Made by a program: the position numbers and the translations under genes. Below the pieces are notes generated by a model. It did no database searches and was not told the DNA's origin. It worked only from the letters and a program-made list of their open reading frames with translations. Of a stretch of DNA of 64,000 nucleotides, positions 1-8,230 are shown in pieces (within the stretch, counting starts at the first letter, position 1; every line of letters starts with the position of its first letter). Source of the DNA: Brevibacillus massiliensis (GTDB lineage: Bacteria; Bacillota; Bacilli; Brevibacillales; Brevibacillaceae). The stretch spans positions 1-64,000 of the forward strand of contig NZ_HE978540.1 of the NCBI RefSeq assembly GCF_000311785.1. The letters are read 5' to 3'.

Positions 1-4
1 ACAT

Positions 5-898
5 ATGATGAAAGTTGGCTTTATCGGACTTGGCATTATGGGCAAACCAATGGCAAGCAATCTATTAAAAAAAGGATATGCCGTCACAGTCTGCGACATC
101 AATGAAGACGCCGTTCACCAGCTGACCGGGCAAGGAGCAGCAAGCGCGGCCTCTCCGAAAGCGGTCGCAAATGTAAGCGATATCATCATCACCATGCTGC
201 CAAACAACGAAATCGTGAAAAGTGTCATCTTGGGCGATGACGGCATCATCCACGGCGCGAAACCGGGCGCGATCGTTGTCGATATGAGCTCCACTTCACC
301 GGTAGTCTCCAGGGAGATAGCCGCCCGGCTCAAGGAGCACGGCCTGCACATGCTGGACGCTCCTGTCAGCGGCGGCGAGCCGAAAGCGATCGACGGTACC
401 TTGGCGATCATGGCGGGCGGGGATGAAGACGTCTTTCAGCAGGCCGTACCCGTACTGGCCTGCATGGGCAGGGATATTACGCTGGTCGGGGGCAGCGGCA
501 GTGGGGCGACGGCCAAGCTTGCCAATCAAATTATCGTGAACGTCAATATCGCCGCCATGTCCGAGGCGTTCGTACTGGCCGCCAAAGCGGGAATCGACCT
601 CGAGAAAATGTACCAGGCAATCCGCGGCGGACTAGCCGGAAGCAGTGTCCTGGATGCCAAGGTACCGATGATTCTGGAGCGCAATTTTCAAGCCGGCGGC
701 CGTATCGACATCAACCTGAAGGATCTGACGAACGTCATGGAAACGGCAGAGGCGCTCGATGTCCCGCTGCCGCTGGCGAGCCGGGTGCTGGATATCTTCC
801 AGACGCTGAAGGCGGAAGGAAAACAGGCGCTCGACCATTGCGGAATCGTTCAATACTATGAAAAATTGGCGAACGTAACGGTAGCGAAGAGCAAGTAA
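5..898 (+). CDS. garR: 2-hydroxy-3-oxopropionate (tartronate semialdehyde) reductase, GarR-like
   Basis: A 297-aa beta-hydroxyacid dehydrogenase that should interconvert tartronate semialdehyde and D-glycerate with NAD(P)H in the cytosol. Visible are the Rossmann motif GFIGLGIMG (residues 5-13), the substrate loop DAPVSGGEPKAIDG (118-131) and the catalytic K171 in the KLANQ context. The sequence resembles enterobacterial GarR along its length, including the AIRGGLAGS segment. The next gene is a four-carbon acid-sugar kinase, so an L-threonate or related dehydrogenase (LtnD-type) role is the main alternative. Two adjacent ATGs (5 and 8) are possible starts; the ribosome site lies outside the window. 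Probably part of an operon that begins upstream. Confidence 0.85.
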   Translation: MMKVGFIGLGIMGKPMASNLLKKGYAVTVCDINEDAVHQLTGQGAASAASPKAVANVSDIIITMLPNNEIVKSVILGDDGIIHGAKPGAIVVDMSSTSPVVSREIAARLKEHGLHMLDAPVSGGEPKAIDGTLAIMAGGDEDVFQQAVPVLACMGRDITLVGGSGSGATAKLANQIIVNVNIAAMSEAFVLAAKAGIDLEKMYQAIRGGLAGSSVLDAKVPMILERNFQAGGRIDINLKDLTNVMETAEALDVPLPLASRVLDIFQTLKAEGKQALDHCGIVQYYEKLANVTVAKSK

Positions 899-911
899 GG
901 GGGGGGGGGGG
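899..911 (+). repeat. 13-bp poly-G tract at the ribosome site of the next gene
   Basis: Thirteen consecutive G residues follow the stop codon of the reductase gene and end 11 nt before the ATG of the kinase gene, so the tract doubles as its Shine-Dalgarno region. Homopolymers of this length are prone to slipped-strand length change, which would alter ribosome-site spacing. It could also be an assembly-length artefact. Confidence 0.9.
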
Positions 912-922
912 AACTGAATCCC

Positions 923-2371
923 ATGCTAATCAGGAAAAAACTTGCGAAAGAACTACTCGATCATCTGCCCGCCGTCGACAGCCAGCTTGCAGATGAATTA
1001 CTCGAGAAAGAACGGCAAGGTTTCGCAAAAAAATGGATCGTGCTCGACGATGATCCTACGGGCGTACAAACCGTTCACGGCTTGTCCGTCTATACAGACT
1101 GGTCCGTGGAAAGCATCGAGCAGGGCTTTCGCGAGGAACAGTCCATGTTTTTCATCTTGACCAACTCCAGAGCGATGATCGCCAGCGAGACCGAAGCCGT
1201 TCATCGGGAAATCGCCGCGAACGTTACGGCGGTGGCGAAGAAGCTGGATCAGCCGTTCATGATCATCAGCAGGAGCGATTCCACCCTCCGCGGGCACTAC
1301 CCGCTTGAGACGGAAACCTTGAAGGAAACGATTGAGGCCCATTCGGACCAGGTGCTGGACGGCGAGGTGATCATCCCCTTCTTTCAGGAAGGCGGGCGCT
1401 TTACCATTGACAATATCCACTATGTTCAGTACGAGGAGTATCTCGTACCGGCGGGTGAAACGGAATTCGCGCAGGACCGGACCTTCGGTTACACCAAATC
1501 CCATCTGGGCGAATGGGTCGAGGAAAAAACAGGCGGAAAATATAAAGCGGCGGATACCACCTACGTTTCGCTTGAGAGCATCCGGGCGCTCGCTATCGAC
1601 GCGATTACAGACCAGCTGCTGCAAGTGTCCGGCTTCAACAAAATCGTCGTCAATGCCGTCGATGATGTCGACGTAAAAATTTTTACGATCGCGCTCATAA
1701 GAGCGATCAAATCGGGAAAAAATTTCGCCCTCCGAAGCGCGGCTTCTTTTGCCAAAATCATCGGCGGCCTACGTGACAAGCCCTTGCTCACAAGAGAGCA
1801 ACTGATCACCGGCGAATCCGGGCGCGGCGGCCTGATCCTGGTCGGATCCCACGTAAAGAAAACGACGGAACAGCTGGAACATCTGAAGAGCTGCCCTGAG
1901 ATGGAGTTCATCGAATTGGATTGCCATCTCGTAACCCACCCGGACGCGTTCAAGGCCGAGGTAGACCGAGTGATTGCCGCGACCGAAGCGCTCCTCGCCG
2001 CGGGACGTACCGTGACGGTCTACACCCGCCGGGAGAGACTTGACCTTGGAGAAGGCAGACAAGAAGAGGAACTGCAGCTCTCCGTCAAAATATCGGAAGC
2101 CGTCACAAGCATTGTGCAGCGGCTGCAGGTCAGACCAGGTTATATCGTAGCCAAAGGCGGGATTACGTCGAGCGATATCGGAACCAAGGGCCTCCGGGTA
2201 CGAAGAGCCACGGTAGCAGGACAAATCAAACCGGGGATTCCAGTGTGGATCACGGGCGATGAAAGCAAGTTTCCGGGAATCCCTTACGTTATTTTCCCGG
2301 GAAATGTAGGCAAGACGACCACACTGAAGGAAACCGTTGAGCTGTTGGAAGGCAGGGAACAACAAGAGTAG
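923..2371 (+). CDS. Four-carbon acid-sugar kinase family protein (OtnK/DUF1537)
   Basis: A 482-aa protein of the four-carbon acid-sugar kinase family, known to phosphorylate 3-oxo-tetronates (from threonate or erythronate) with ATP. The N-terminal domain carries the conserved DDDPTG motif at about residues 42-47. The C-terminal nucleotide-binding domain includes VAKGGITSSD near residue 410 and a glycine-rich FPGNVG stretch near the end. It is somewhat longer than typical members (about 420 aa) because of an N-terminal helix. It sits 24 nt after the GarR-like reductase and is probably co-transcribed with it, which suggests a small acid-sugar catabolic operon cut by the window edge. The exact substrate cannot be read from the sequence. 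Confidence 0.82.
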   Translation: MLIRKKLAKELLDHLPAVDSQLADELLEKERQGFAKKWIVLDDDPTGVQTVHGLSVYTDWSVESIEQGFREEQSMFFILTNSRAMIASETEAVHREIAANVTAVAKKLDQPFMIISRSDSTLRGHYPLETETLKETIEAHSDQVLDGEVIIPFFQEGGRFTIDNIHYVQYEEYLVPAGETEFAQDRTFGYTKSHLGEWVEEKTGGKYKAADTTYVSLESIRALAIDAITDQLLQVSGFNKIVVNAVDDVDVKIFTIALIRAIKSGKNFALRSAASFAKIIGGLRDKPLLTREQLITGESGRGGLILVGSHVKKTTEQLEHLKSCPEMEFIELDCHLVTHPDAFKAEVDRVIAATEALLAAGRTVTVYTRRERLDLGEGRQEEELQLSVKISEAVTSIVQRLQVRPGYIVAKGGITSSDIGTKGLRVRRATVAGQIKPGIPVWITGDESKFPGIPYVIFPGNVGKTTTLKETVELLEGREQQE

Positions 2372-2449
2372 GTTCAGGAACCGGATCTGCCCGGCTCCCG
2401 GCACCACCGGCCGCCGCATAGGCGGTCGGCTTCAACGCTGGATCAAGAT

Positions 2450-2484
2450 AGACCGCCCCTTTTTTTCTGGAGCGGTCTGTTTTA
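2450..2484 (+). terminator. Rho-independent terminator after the kinase gene
   Basis: AGACCGC and GCGGTCT form a stem around a T-rich loop, followed by GTTTTAT. It closes the acid-sugar operon before the convergent MBL gene. Confidence 0.75.
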
Positions 2485-2530
2485 TGTGAAAGGCTGCAGC
2501 GATGCATGCAGTATGCGTTGAGGCAGGCCG

Positions 2531-3280
2531 TCATCCGTTTGCCAATTCGGCAATGCGCCGGTTGGCGTCCCCCCGGTACAGTCCGCCGTGATAACAGATC
2601 ACCGCTTCGATGTCGTAGTGTGTGAGCTTCTTGAGTGATTGCACGGCCTGGTTGGCATCGACGCAGTATTGCGGTTCCGGTCCGAGCAGCTGGCCGTCTG
2701 CCACAATCATCGCATCCGCAGCGATCAGCGTCTTGCTCGGCCGGTGATACAAGCTGATATGTCCAGGCGTGTGTCCGGGTGTGCTGATGACGGTGATTCC
2801 ACCGCAGTACGGCAGCTCCTCTGCATCCCCTACCGTTCGATCCACGTCAGCCTTGGGCGGGTTTTCCAGCGTCCTCTTGAAGGCGGCACGCCACTCCTCC
2901 GGCACTTCCGGCGGCAAAGAGTTAACGGCTTGGGCTATCGCCTCCGGAGTGATTTTCAGCAGCCTTTTTTCGCCTTGGATAAACGGCTTCTCCACAGCGT
3001 GCGCCAGGACCTCCAGCTTTTGCGCTGATTCATGCAGGATCGTCGGCAGATTTCCGATATGGTCCAGGTCTTGATGGGTTATGATGAGTTTGGTAAGCTT
3101 TTCAAAAGGCATCCCGGCTCTCTCCATTTCTGCACGCAAGAGCGGAAGTTGGCCCGGATAAGCTGTATCCACCAAAATCATCTGATCTTCATCCCAGATC
3201 AGGGCAGGATATACCGTTTCCTTCCTCCCCATCATCGCTGCGGAAACCTCCAGCATTGCTAAACCTTTTGCAACTAGCAT
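2531..3280 (-). CDS. MBL-fold metallo-hydrolase
   Basis: A metallo-beta-lactamase-fold hydrolase of about 249 aa. Metal-binding features are THQDLDH (an HxDxDH signature), the STPGHTPGH segment, the DAMIV aspartate and a late YHGG histidine. The substrate is unknown; the family includes glyoxalase II-like thioesterases, lactonases and others. The open frame continues upstream to 3322, but the ATG at 3280 has a G-rich ribosome site (GGGGGG) 5 nt upstream and starts the family-like MLVAKGLAML segment, so I prefer it. Monocistronic by position: it converges with the kinase gene and is followed upstream by an AT-rich gap. Confidence 0.8.
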   Translation of the reverse strand: MLVAKGLAMLEVSAAMMGRKETVYPALIWDEDQMILVDTAYPGQLPLLRAEMERAGMPFEKLTKLIITHQDLDHIGNLPTILHESAQKLEVLAHAVEKPFIQGEKRLLKITPEAIAQAVNSLPPEVPEEWRAAFKRTLENPPKADVDRTVGDAEELPYCGGITVISTPGHTPGHISLYHRPSKTLIAADAMIVADGQLLGPEPQYCVDANQAVQSLKKLTHYDIEAVICYHGGLYRGDANRRIAELANG

Positions 3281-3454
3281 CGTATCCCCCCATTGCCATT
3301 GTCGAGGAACAGCATCCCTCATTTCACCGAATATCGTATCAGATCGATAAACGATTGTAAACTAACAAAAATATTATCATAACACAAAAATAAATTTTTG
3401 TCAATGATTTTTTGGTCAAATGTTGTACGACTCCGTCTTTTTCACCATGAGTTC
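3281..3454. other. AT-rich intergenic gap
   Basis: The 174 bp between the MBL gene and the decayed TnpB element are AT-rich with short A and T runs. They probably hold the MBL promoter on the minus strand, but no box was clear enough to call. No gene is visible. Confidence 0.4.
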
Positions 3455-3462
3455 GATTGAAG

Positions 3463-3492
3463 ACTCCCGCCACCTTCGCTTAGAGGTGGGAG
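3463..3492 (-). ncRNA. Right-end / omega-RNA-like hairpin of the TnpB remnant
   Basis: An imperfect inverted repeat lies downstream of the tnpB remnant in its reading direction. In intact TnpB elements this position holds the 3' part of the guide RNA. The 20-nt core (TAAGCGAAGGTGGCGGGAGT in that direction) recurs alone at 17941-17960. Expression is not implied. Confidence 0.45.
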
Positions 3493-3599
3493 ATTCAAAT
3501 GTTTCCTGTCTTATACGACAAGAATACGTTTCGGATGCTTCAAACACCCATTATCCCTTGCCGATTGGACCAGCGCAGGACTACCTTTTCCGCCCAGGT

Positions 3600-4366
3600 A
3601 CTTTCAGGCTCCCGTTTACATCTGCATTGATCCTGAACCCTGAGTTGGACACAAAAAGGCCGCGGTGAATGCGTCGCTTGGATGCATATGCTTTTTTCGA
3701 AATCTTCTCCTCATCCAGCGCAGAACAACCGCTGGTGTACGCTTCATTCTGCTTGACAACGGTGATCCCGAGGAGTTTGGCCTTGTAGGTGATGAGATCC
3801 ACAAAACGGGCATGGGGAATCTGTGCAAACATCTTGCGGGGATTCTCTTGCTTGATGTCTTTCTGATCTGCTGAAGAGCGCTTGCGTCAATCGGCAGATT
3901 GTCAGGGTGGGTGACAATCGAAAAACAGTCAACCTGATGACGTTCCTGCATCTTCTTGGACAACGAGAGCTTGAGTACATTCTCCTGAACTCGGATGGCA
4001 AAGTTGGTGAAAATGATTTCGTTTTTGCGATAGGCAACATGCTTCTATCCGGGAGGTTGAGGTGTCCCTTTGTATTTCTGCGGATTCTTCTTGAAGTCTT
4101 TGGATGCGGCAATGTAGCTCTTCCAATTTTGTTCCACCATCTTGAGACAATGCTGATAGGTATGAGAGTGGAGGTACTCCCGGGGCCAATTGGACTTTAG
4201 TTCCTTTTCCAGCTTCACATAAGAGCGAAACCCCTCTTCTCGACACAGGTGATTGGCGATGTTGTAGAGTTTGGTCGTGTGAAACGCCAAATCCTCCAGA
4301 ATCGCAAGCTGCTGTGCCGACCAACGGGGAATCCACTTGTAGACCAGTTTGATTTCGATTCACCTC
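3600..4366 (-). pseudogene. tnpB remnant (RNA-guided nuclease, frameshifted and internally deleted)
   Basis: On the minus strand the TnpB N-terminus can be followed from about 4346 (EIKLVYKWIPRW, then FHTTKLYNIAN, then HSHTYQHCLKMVEQNWKSY) to about 4050. A frameshift and a large internal deletion follow. The conserved C-terminus returns in another frame at 3600-3832: IPHARFVDLITYKAKLLGI, then NEAYTSGCSALD and the RuvC-III-like INADVNGSL. The central RuvC-I and RuvC-II catalytic regions are missing, and zinc-ribbon spacing is disturbed. A GGAGG ribosome site remains before the original start but is now out of frame. Confidence 0.8.
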
Positions 4367-4562
4367 CTTCTCCTTAATTTACCGCAAAAAGGAAACATAT
4401 GTTCCTCAAAGTAGTTCAAATGCAAAAAAATCGCATTCATCTCAACACCTGTAGGGGCGGGAGTCTTCTGCGAAAAATAAGATAAACCCGGTAAAATTCG
4501 CAAACGGTTCGGGAATTCCCTGCATACAAATAACCATCATGGAAAGCGGGGGAACAAACATC

Positions 4563-5396
4563 ATGATCAAAATCTCTTCATCGCCTGTCGACCCGGCAGC
4601 GCTTCGCAGCGAACTGCGTTTGAACAAACTGCAGACAAGGATCTTGGACCGTATGGCGGCAAGCCAGACCGCATTCTCATACGATTCTCTCCATCAACTG
4701 CAATTTGAATTAACACTAAGAAATAACATTGTTGATTCTGCCGTTGCCCTAAATGACAGCGGGGCCGCATTTACTTCCTTTGCCAAATCGAGATGCAACC
4801 CGGTGTATTGGCGCCGTACCGAATACGGAGGATTCCAGCTGCGCGACGGAGCAAGGCCATCCGATGCGATCCGGGATATTTTCACCAATGGTTTTAAATA
4901 TGCTTTTGAATGCTCGACCGCCATGGTTATTCTATTATATCGAGCCGTTCTTTCTTCTATCGGCGCTGAATCGTTTAACCGGTTGTTCCCGGATATACTC
5001 CTATACGATTGGCAGTATGGGAACAGCTTGAGGTTAACGGTGCTGACAACGGCAGAAACGGAAGTCCTCCCAGGAGATATCTTGTACTTCGACAACCCTG
5101 ACTACGATCCGGAAACTCCGGAATGGCGAGGGGAAAACGCTGTGTTTTTCGGAAACGATACCTATTTTGGTCATGGGATCGGAATTACCAGCGCTGAAGA
5201 AATCATCCGTTCGCTCAATCACCAGCGAAAGCCGGGTGCGACACGCTCGGCTTATCTGCTCGACGAGGTCATTCGCCCTGATTTTGTCTTTTTGTCCCGG
5301 TACAGCAGCAGTCCGACGTTTCACCCCCGTCCTATTCGGCAGACCGTGCATGAGCGAATCGGCGTGCAGATTGGATCAACCTATATGGAATTGTGA
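4563..5396 (+). CDS. tgl: Protein-glutamine gamma-glutamyltransferase (spore coat transglutaminase)
   Basis: A 277-aa homologue of Bacillus Tgl, which cross-links glutamine and lysine side chains of spore coat proteins late in sporulation. The catalytic cysteine lies in YAFECSTAMVI, and LYDWQYG, PEWRGEN, FGHGIGI and AYLLDEVIRP match conserved family blocks. It is slightly longer than the B. subtilis protein (245 aa), mainly at the N-terminus and a C-terminal tail. The ATG at 4563 follows a GGGGG ribosome site at a normal distance; an in-frame ATG at 4539 has none. It stands alone between the TnpB remnant and an MBL gene. Confidence 0.92.
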   Translation: MIKISSSPVDPAALRSELRLNKLQTRILDRMAASQTAFSYDSLHQLQFELTLRNNIVDSAVALNDSGAAFTSFAKSRCNPVYWRRTEYGGFQLRDGARPSDAIRDIFTNGFKYAFECSTAMVILLYRAVLSSIGAESFNRLFPDILLYDWQYGNSLRLTVLTTAETEVLPGDILYFDNPDYDPETPEWRGENAVFFGNDTYFGHGIGITSAEEIIRSLNHQRKPGATRSAYLLDEVIRPDFVFLSRYSSSPTFHPRPIRQTVHERIGVQIGSTYMEL

Positions 5397-5511
5397 AACA
5401 ATGCTGTCCTTTCATCTACCCGGTTATTATATAATAAAATCACGACCAAGCCCGCGCCCTGTCACATCCAGGCAGAGGTGACGGAAAGCGAATACGAAGC
5501 GAGGGGCGTGA

Positions 5512-6495
5512 GTGCATTTGATGATGTCAAAAGAGGGCTGCACGGTTTATCCGATTATCGTTCCTGCACCCTACAGCCTGCAGTCCTTTAATTTTTATTT
5601 GATAGAAGAAGCCGGTTCCCTGACGCTGCTCGATGCCGGCATCGACACGGAACCGTGCTGGGAGCAATTCATCCAGACGTTGAATCAAAGCGGCTTTTCC
5701 GTACATGACTTGAAACAAATCATCCTCACCCATAACCACCAGGATCACATCGGTTTGATCAATCGCATTACTGCCGTGAAAGAAATGCCCGTCTATGCCC
5801 ATCCGGAATCGATCCACCGGCTGAAACGGGACAAAGCGTTTTTCTCGCTGCGGGTAGAATTTTTCCGCCAGTTGTACCGGGAGATGGGATGTGGTGAGGA
5901 CGGAGAACGGCAGGTGCGGAAATTGGAAAAGGCCGTACGGGACAACGAAAAAGATAAAATCCAGGCAGACATTATCCCGCTTGAAGGCATGATAGCGGGC
6001 TTGCAGGCCATCGAAACACCCGGCCATTCCCCCGATCATTTGGTGTTTCTCGATTCAAAGAGAAAGTGGCTGTTTTCCGGCGATCACCTGATCAGCCATA
6101 TTTCCAGCAACGCGCTTGTTGAACCGGACCGCGAAGGCAAGCGAATCCTCACTCTATGTCAATACGTCGATTCGCTTCGCAACTGCATGGCATTGGATGC
6201 GGATACACTGTTTCCCGGACACGGCGCGCTCATTCGCAACCATCAAGAGCTCATTGTCAAAAGATTGAGCCGAATCGAGGAAAAGTCGGCGAAAATCCGG
6301 CGTATGCTCGAATCCGGGATGACTACAGCAAGCCAGTTGGCTCAATCCTATTATCAGGATAAATACCGCAGCCAGTTTGCCCTGGTCATGTCGGAAATCA
6401 TCGGTCTGCTGGATTATATGGAAGTCCAAAATACAGTCCAAAAAGAGCGAAAACAAGGTGTCTGGCACTACTATGCCGCTGGGCCGACATCATGA
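5512..6495 (+). CDS. MBL-fold metallo-hydrolase
   Basis: A 327-aa metallo-beta-lactamase-fold protein with a canonical THNHQDHIG metal motif (about residues 75-83), TPGHSPDH, SGDHL and FPGHG blocks for the two-metal site. The C-terminal 80 residues are helical, with a winged-helix-like tail as in the MBL hydrolases that end in a BLACT-type wing. The substrate is unknown. The start is a GTG at 5512, 5 nt after GAGGGG; ATG codons at 5521 and 5524 are alternatives. The next gene is 95 nt downstream on the same strand, but a shared transcript is not evident. Confidence 0.8.
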   Translation: MHLMMSKEGCTVYPIIVPAPYSLQSFNFYLIEEAGSLTLLDAGIDTEPCWEQFIQTLNQSGFSVHDLKQIILTHNHQDHIGLINRITAVKEMPVYAHPESIHRLKRDKAFFSLRVEFFRQLYREMGCGEDGERQVRKLEKAVRDNEKDKIQADIIPLEGMIAGLQAIETPGHSPDHLVFLDSKRKWLFSGDHLISHISSNALVEPDREGKRILTLCQYVDSLRNCMALDADTLFPGHGALIRNHQELIVKRLSRIEEKSAKIRRMLESGMTTASQLAQSYYQDKYRSQFALVMSEIIGLLDYMEVQNTVQKERKQGVWHYYAAGPTS

Positions 6496-6590
6496 GCCGC
6501 AGCAACGAGATACTGCGTCACTGTCGAAGCCGCACAGGAAACTTTGCTATAATCATAAATAAAACAACAACTACAGGAGTATAGCGAGTT

Positions 6591-7910
6591 ATGTATAGAA
6601 TTGGAGTTGTCGGGCCGCCTCCCTCCATTGAGCGAATCCTTGACGTTGCTAATGAGTTTGAACACGACGAAATTGAGTTTGTCCCCTTTCCGTATGAAGA
6701 CGCGAAAGAAGTGAGCGGCATCATTCAAGAGCACAACCCGGAATTCAACGGCTGGTTTTTTTCCGGACCGATTCCGTTTACGATTGCTCGCAAGGTCCTG
6801 AGTACGGAAGCCAATTGTGTGTACTGTCCCCCTACAGGCTCCAACCTGTACAGGTGTTTTTTGCAAATGGCTTTCGAACACAACATCGTGGTGAGACGAG
6901 TCTCCGTCGACATGATTGAGTCAGAGGGAAAGTACCTGCGGGAGGCATTCGCCGAGTTGGAGATTCCGCCGGAAGAAACCTATGTGCGGACTTTTGACGA
7001 ACACTACGATCCCCAGTCGATCGCGCAGTTCCACCTTCAACTGTGGCGGGAGGGAAAAACACAGGGAGCTTTTACGACGCTGCTTTCCGTCTATCGAGCC
7101 TTAAAGCGGGAGGGCGTTCCCGTTTATCGGGTGCTGATGACCAAAATGGAAATCAGGCAGGCGATGAAAATTGTCGTAGAGAAGGCGCGCAGCTCTTACT
7201 TTAAGGATACGCAGATCGGCGTGGAAATCATTGAGATCGAACAATTTGACAAGATTGCCGAAAAATCAAACGCGCGCTATCATCTGCAGCATTTGGAGTT
7301 AAAGATCAAACAAACCTTGCTGCTTCTCTGCGAAAAACTGGACGGTTCTTTGATGGACAACGGAAATGGACGCTACCAGATATTCAGTTCCCGCGGCGCG
7401 ATTGAGCGGGAAATCGATGAGCTTCGCCAGACCGTTCAACAGCTGTCCCTTGACGCCGATGTCTCTGTTGCGGTAGGGATCGGATTCGGCGAGACTGCTT
7501 TCTCAGCGGAAAGCCATGCGCGAAAGGCGCTGCAGCACGCGAAGGACAAGCCTGATTCCGGGATTGTGATCGTGCAGGATGACGGCGTCATCATTGAATA
7601 CGCAGGCGGACTCGAACAGTTAACCTACTCCTATCGCTCCAGCGACAAAGGTTTGCTCGAAAAATTAAACAAGGCCAATGTCAGCATCAAAACATACAAA
7701 AGGATCGAAGCATTGGTACACCGGATGGGCTGGAACTCGTTTACTACCTCGGACATCGCCTCTCACCTCACCATGACTGTTCGAAATGCGCAGCGGATCA
7801 TGGGAAGCCTTTGCGAGTGCGGATTGGCCGAGTTAAAAGGGGAAGAACTCCAGTCGCTTCGCGGAAGGCCTAAAAAAATGTACCGATTAATCAAAAAGGA
7901 ACCCACGTGA
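6591..7910 (+). CDS. Putative ligand-responsive transcriptional regulator (degenerate GGDEF-like core, C-terminal winged helix)
   Basis: A 439-aa protein that I do not recognise as a named family. The first 150 residues look like an alpha/beta sensor domain (starting RIGVVGPPPS). Residues about 230-330 have the pattern of a nucleotide-cyclase or GGDEF-like fold (VSVAVGIGFGETAFSAE followed by ARKALQHAK) but without the catalytic GGDEF signature. The last 70 residues form a winged helix (FTTSDIASHLTMTVRNAQRIMGSL, then a GRPKKMYRL wing). The position just upstream of the AbgT transporter and two M20 hydrolases, on the same strand, suggests it controls them. Expression is closed by its own terminator. 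Confidence 0.6.
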   Translation: MYRIGVVGPPPSIERILDVANEFEHDEIEFVPFPYEDAKEVSGIIQEHNPEFNGWFFSGPIPFTIARKVLSTEANCVYCPPTGSNLYRCFLQMAFEHNIVVRRVSVDMIESEGKYLREAFAELEIPPEETYVRTFDEHYDPQSIAQFHLQLWREGKTQGAFTTLLSVYRALKREGVPVYRVLMTKMEIRQAMKIVVEKARSSYFKDTQIGVEIIEIEQFDKIAEKSNARYHLQHLELKIKQTLLLLCEKLDGSLMDNGNGRYQIFSSRGAIEREIDELRQTVQQLSLDADVSVAVGIGFGETAFSAESHARKALQHAKDKPDSGIVIVQDDGVIIEYAGGLEQLTYSYRSSDKGLLEKLNKANVSIKTYKRIEALVHRMGWNSFTTSDIASHLTMTVRNAQRIMGSLCECGLAELKGEELQSLRGRPKKMYRLIKKEPT

Positions 7911-7936
7911 ACACCCAAAGAGTTTTGGGTGTTTTT
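7910..7936 (+). terminator. Rho-independent terminator after the regulator gene
   Basis: AACACCCAAA and TTTTGGGTGTT form a hairpin that begins at the stop codon of the regulator and ends in a T run. It separates the regulator from the transporter operon. Confidence 0.85.
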
Positions 7937-7963
7937 CCCATTATTCTCAAAATAACAACTGTA

Positions 7964-7992
7964 TTGAATTTAGATTAGCATCACTATATAAT
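7964..7992 (+). promoter_or_regulatory. Sigma-A-type promoter of the abgT operon
   Basis: TTGAAT (7964-7969) and TATAAT (7987-7992) are 17 bp apart. The start of transcription would be near 8000, which gives the transporter a leader of about 230 nt. Confidence 0.65.
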
Positions 7993-7999
7993 TTATTTA

Positions 8000-8230
8000 A
8001 CGAAAATTTCTCTTTGTATTCGTTTAATCGGGTTATAAAGAGGACAAAATTCCCGAAAGAAAGGAGTTGGCAGAAAACACTGATTTTATTTAAAATTCTT
8101 TCGCTATCTAAGTAAGGGCTTACATCGAAACGCCGACCACGAAATCACTTTTTCCGCCGGAGCCCCAAAAGATGTACCGAAACGGAAAGAAGATGGTAAC
8201 GAACAATAGAATTGCCCAAGGGGGATTGCA
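8000..8230 (+). promoter_or_regulatory. Long untranslated leader of the abgT operon
   Basis: About 230 nt separate the predicted transcription start from the abgT ATG. The leader contains an 8-bp inverted repeat, CGAAAGAA (8054-8061) and TTCTTTCG (8096-8103), which could be an operator or RNA stem. No known riboswitch consensus or open reading frame with a good ribosome site was recognised in it. Confidence 0.4.

Larger units (their letters stand above)
3455..4475 (-). mobile_element. Degenerate IS200/IS605-type (IS1341-like, TnpB-only) element
   Basis: The segment holds a broken tnpB gene on the minus strand between two end-like sequences. The downstream end (3463-3492) is an imperfect hairpin, CTCCCGCCACCTT then AGGTGGGAG, typical of a right end and of the TnpB guide (omega) RNA scaffold. 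The other end (about 4450-4470) carries a related GGGGCGGGAGTCTTC sequence. No TnpA gene is present. Length is well below an intact copy (about 1.5 kb or more) because of internal deletions. The element is not expected to move or to make an active nuclease. Confidence 0.75.

Noticed and set aside
8055-8085. TTGGCAG near 8075 as a sigma-54 promoter for abgT
   Set aside because: No TTGC -12 element at the correct distance; the sigma-A boxes at 7964-7992 are better.
8101-8140. A CTATCTAAGTAAGGGC stretch in the abgT leader that recalls the elements A and B
   Set aside because: The returning strand of the stem and the AACCAGC/GCTGGTT pair are missing, so it is not a third copy.
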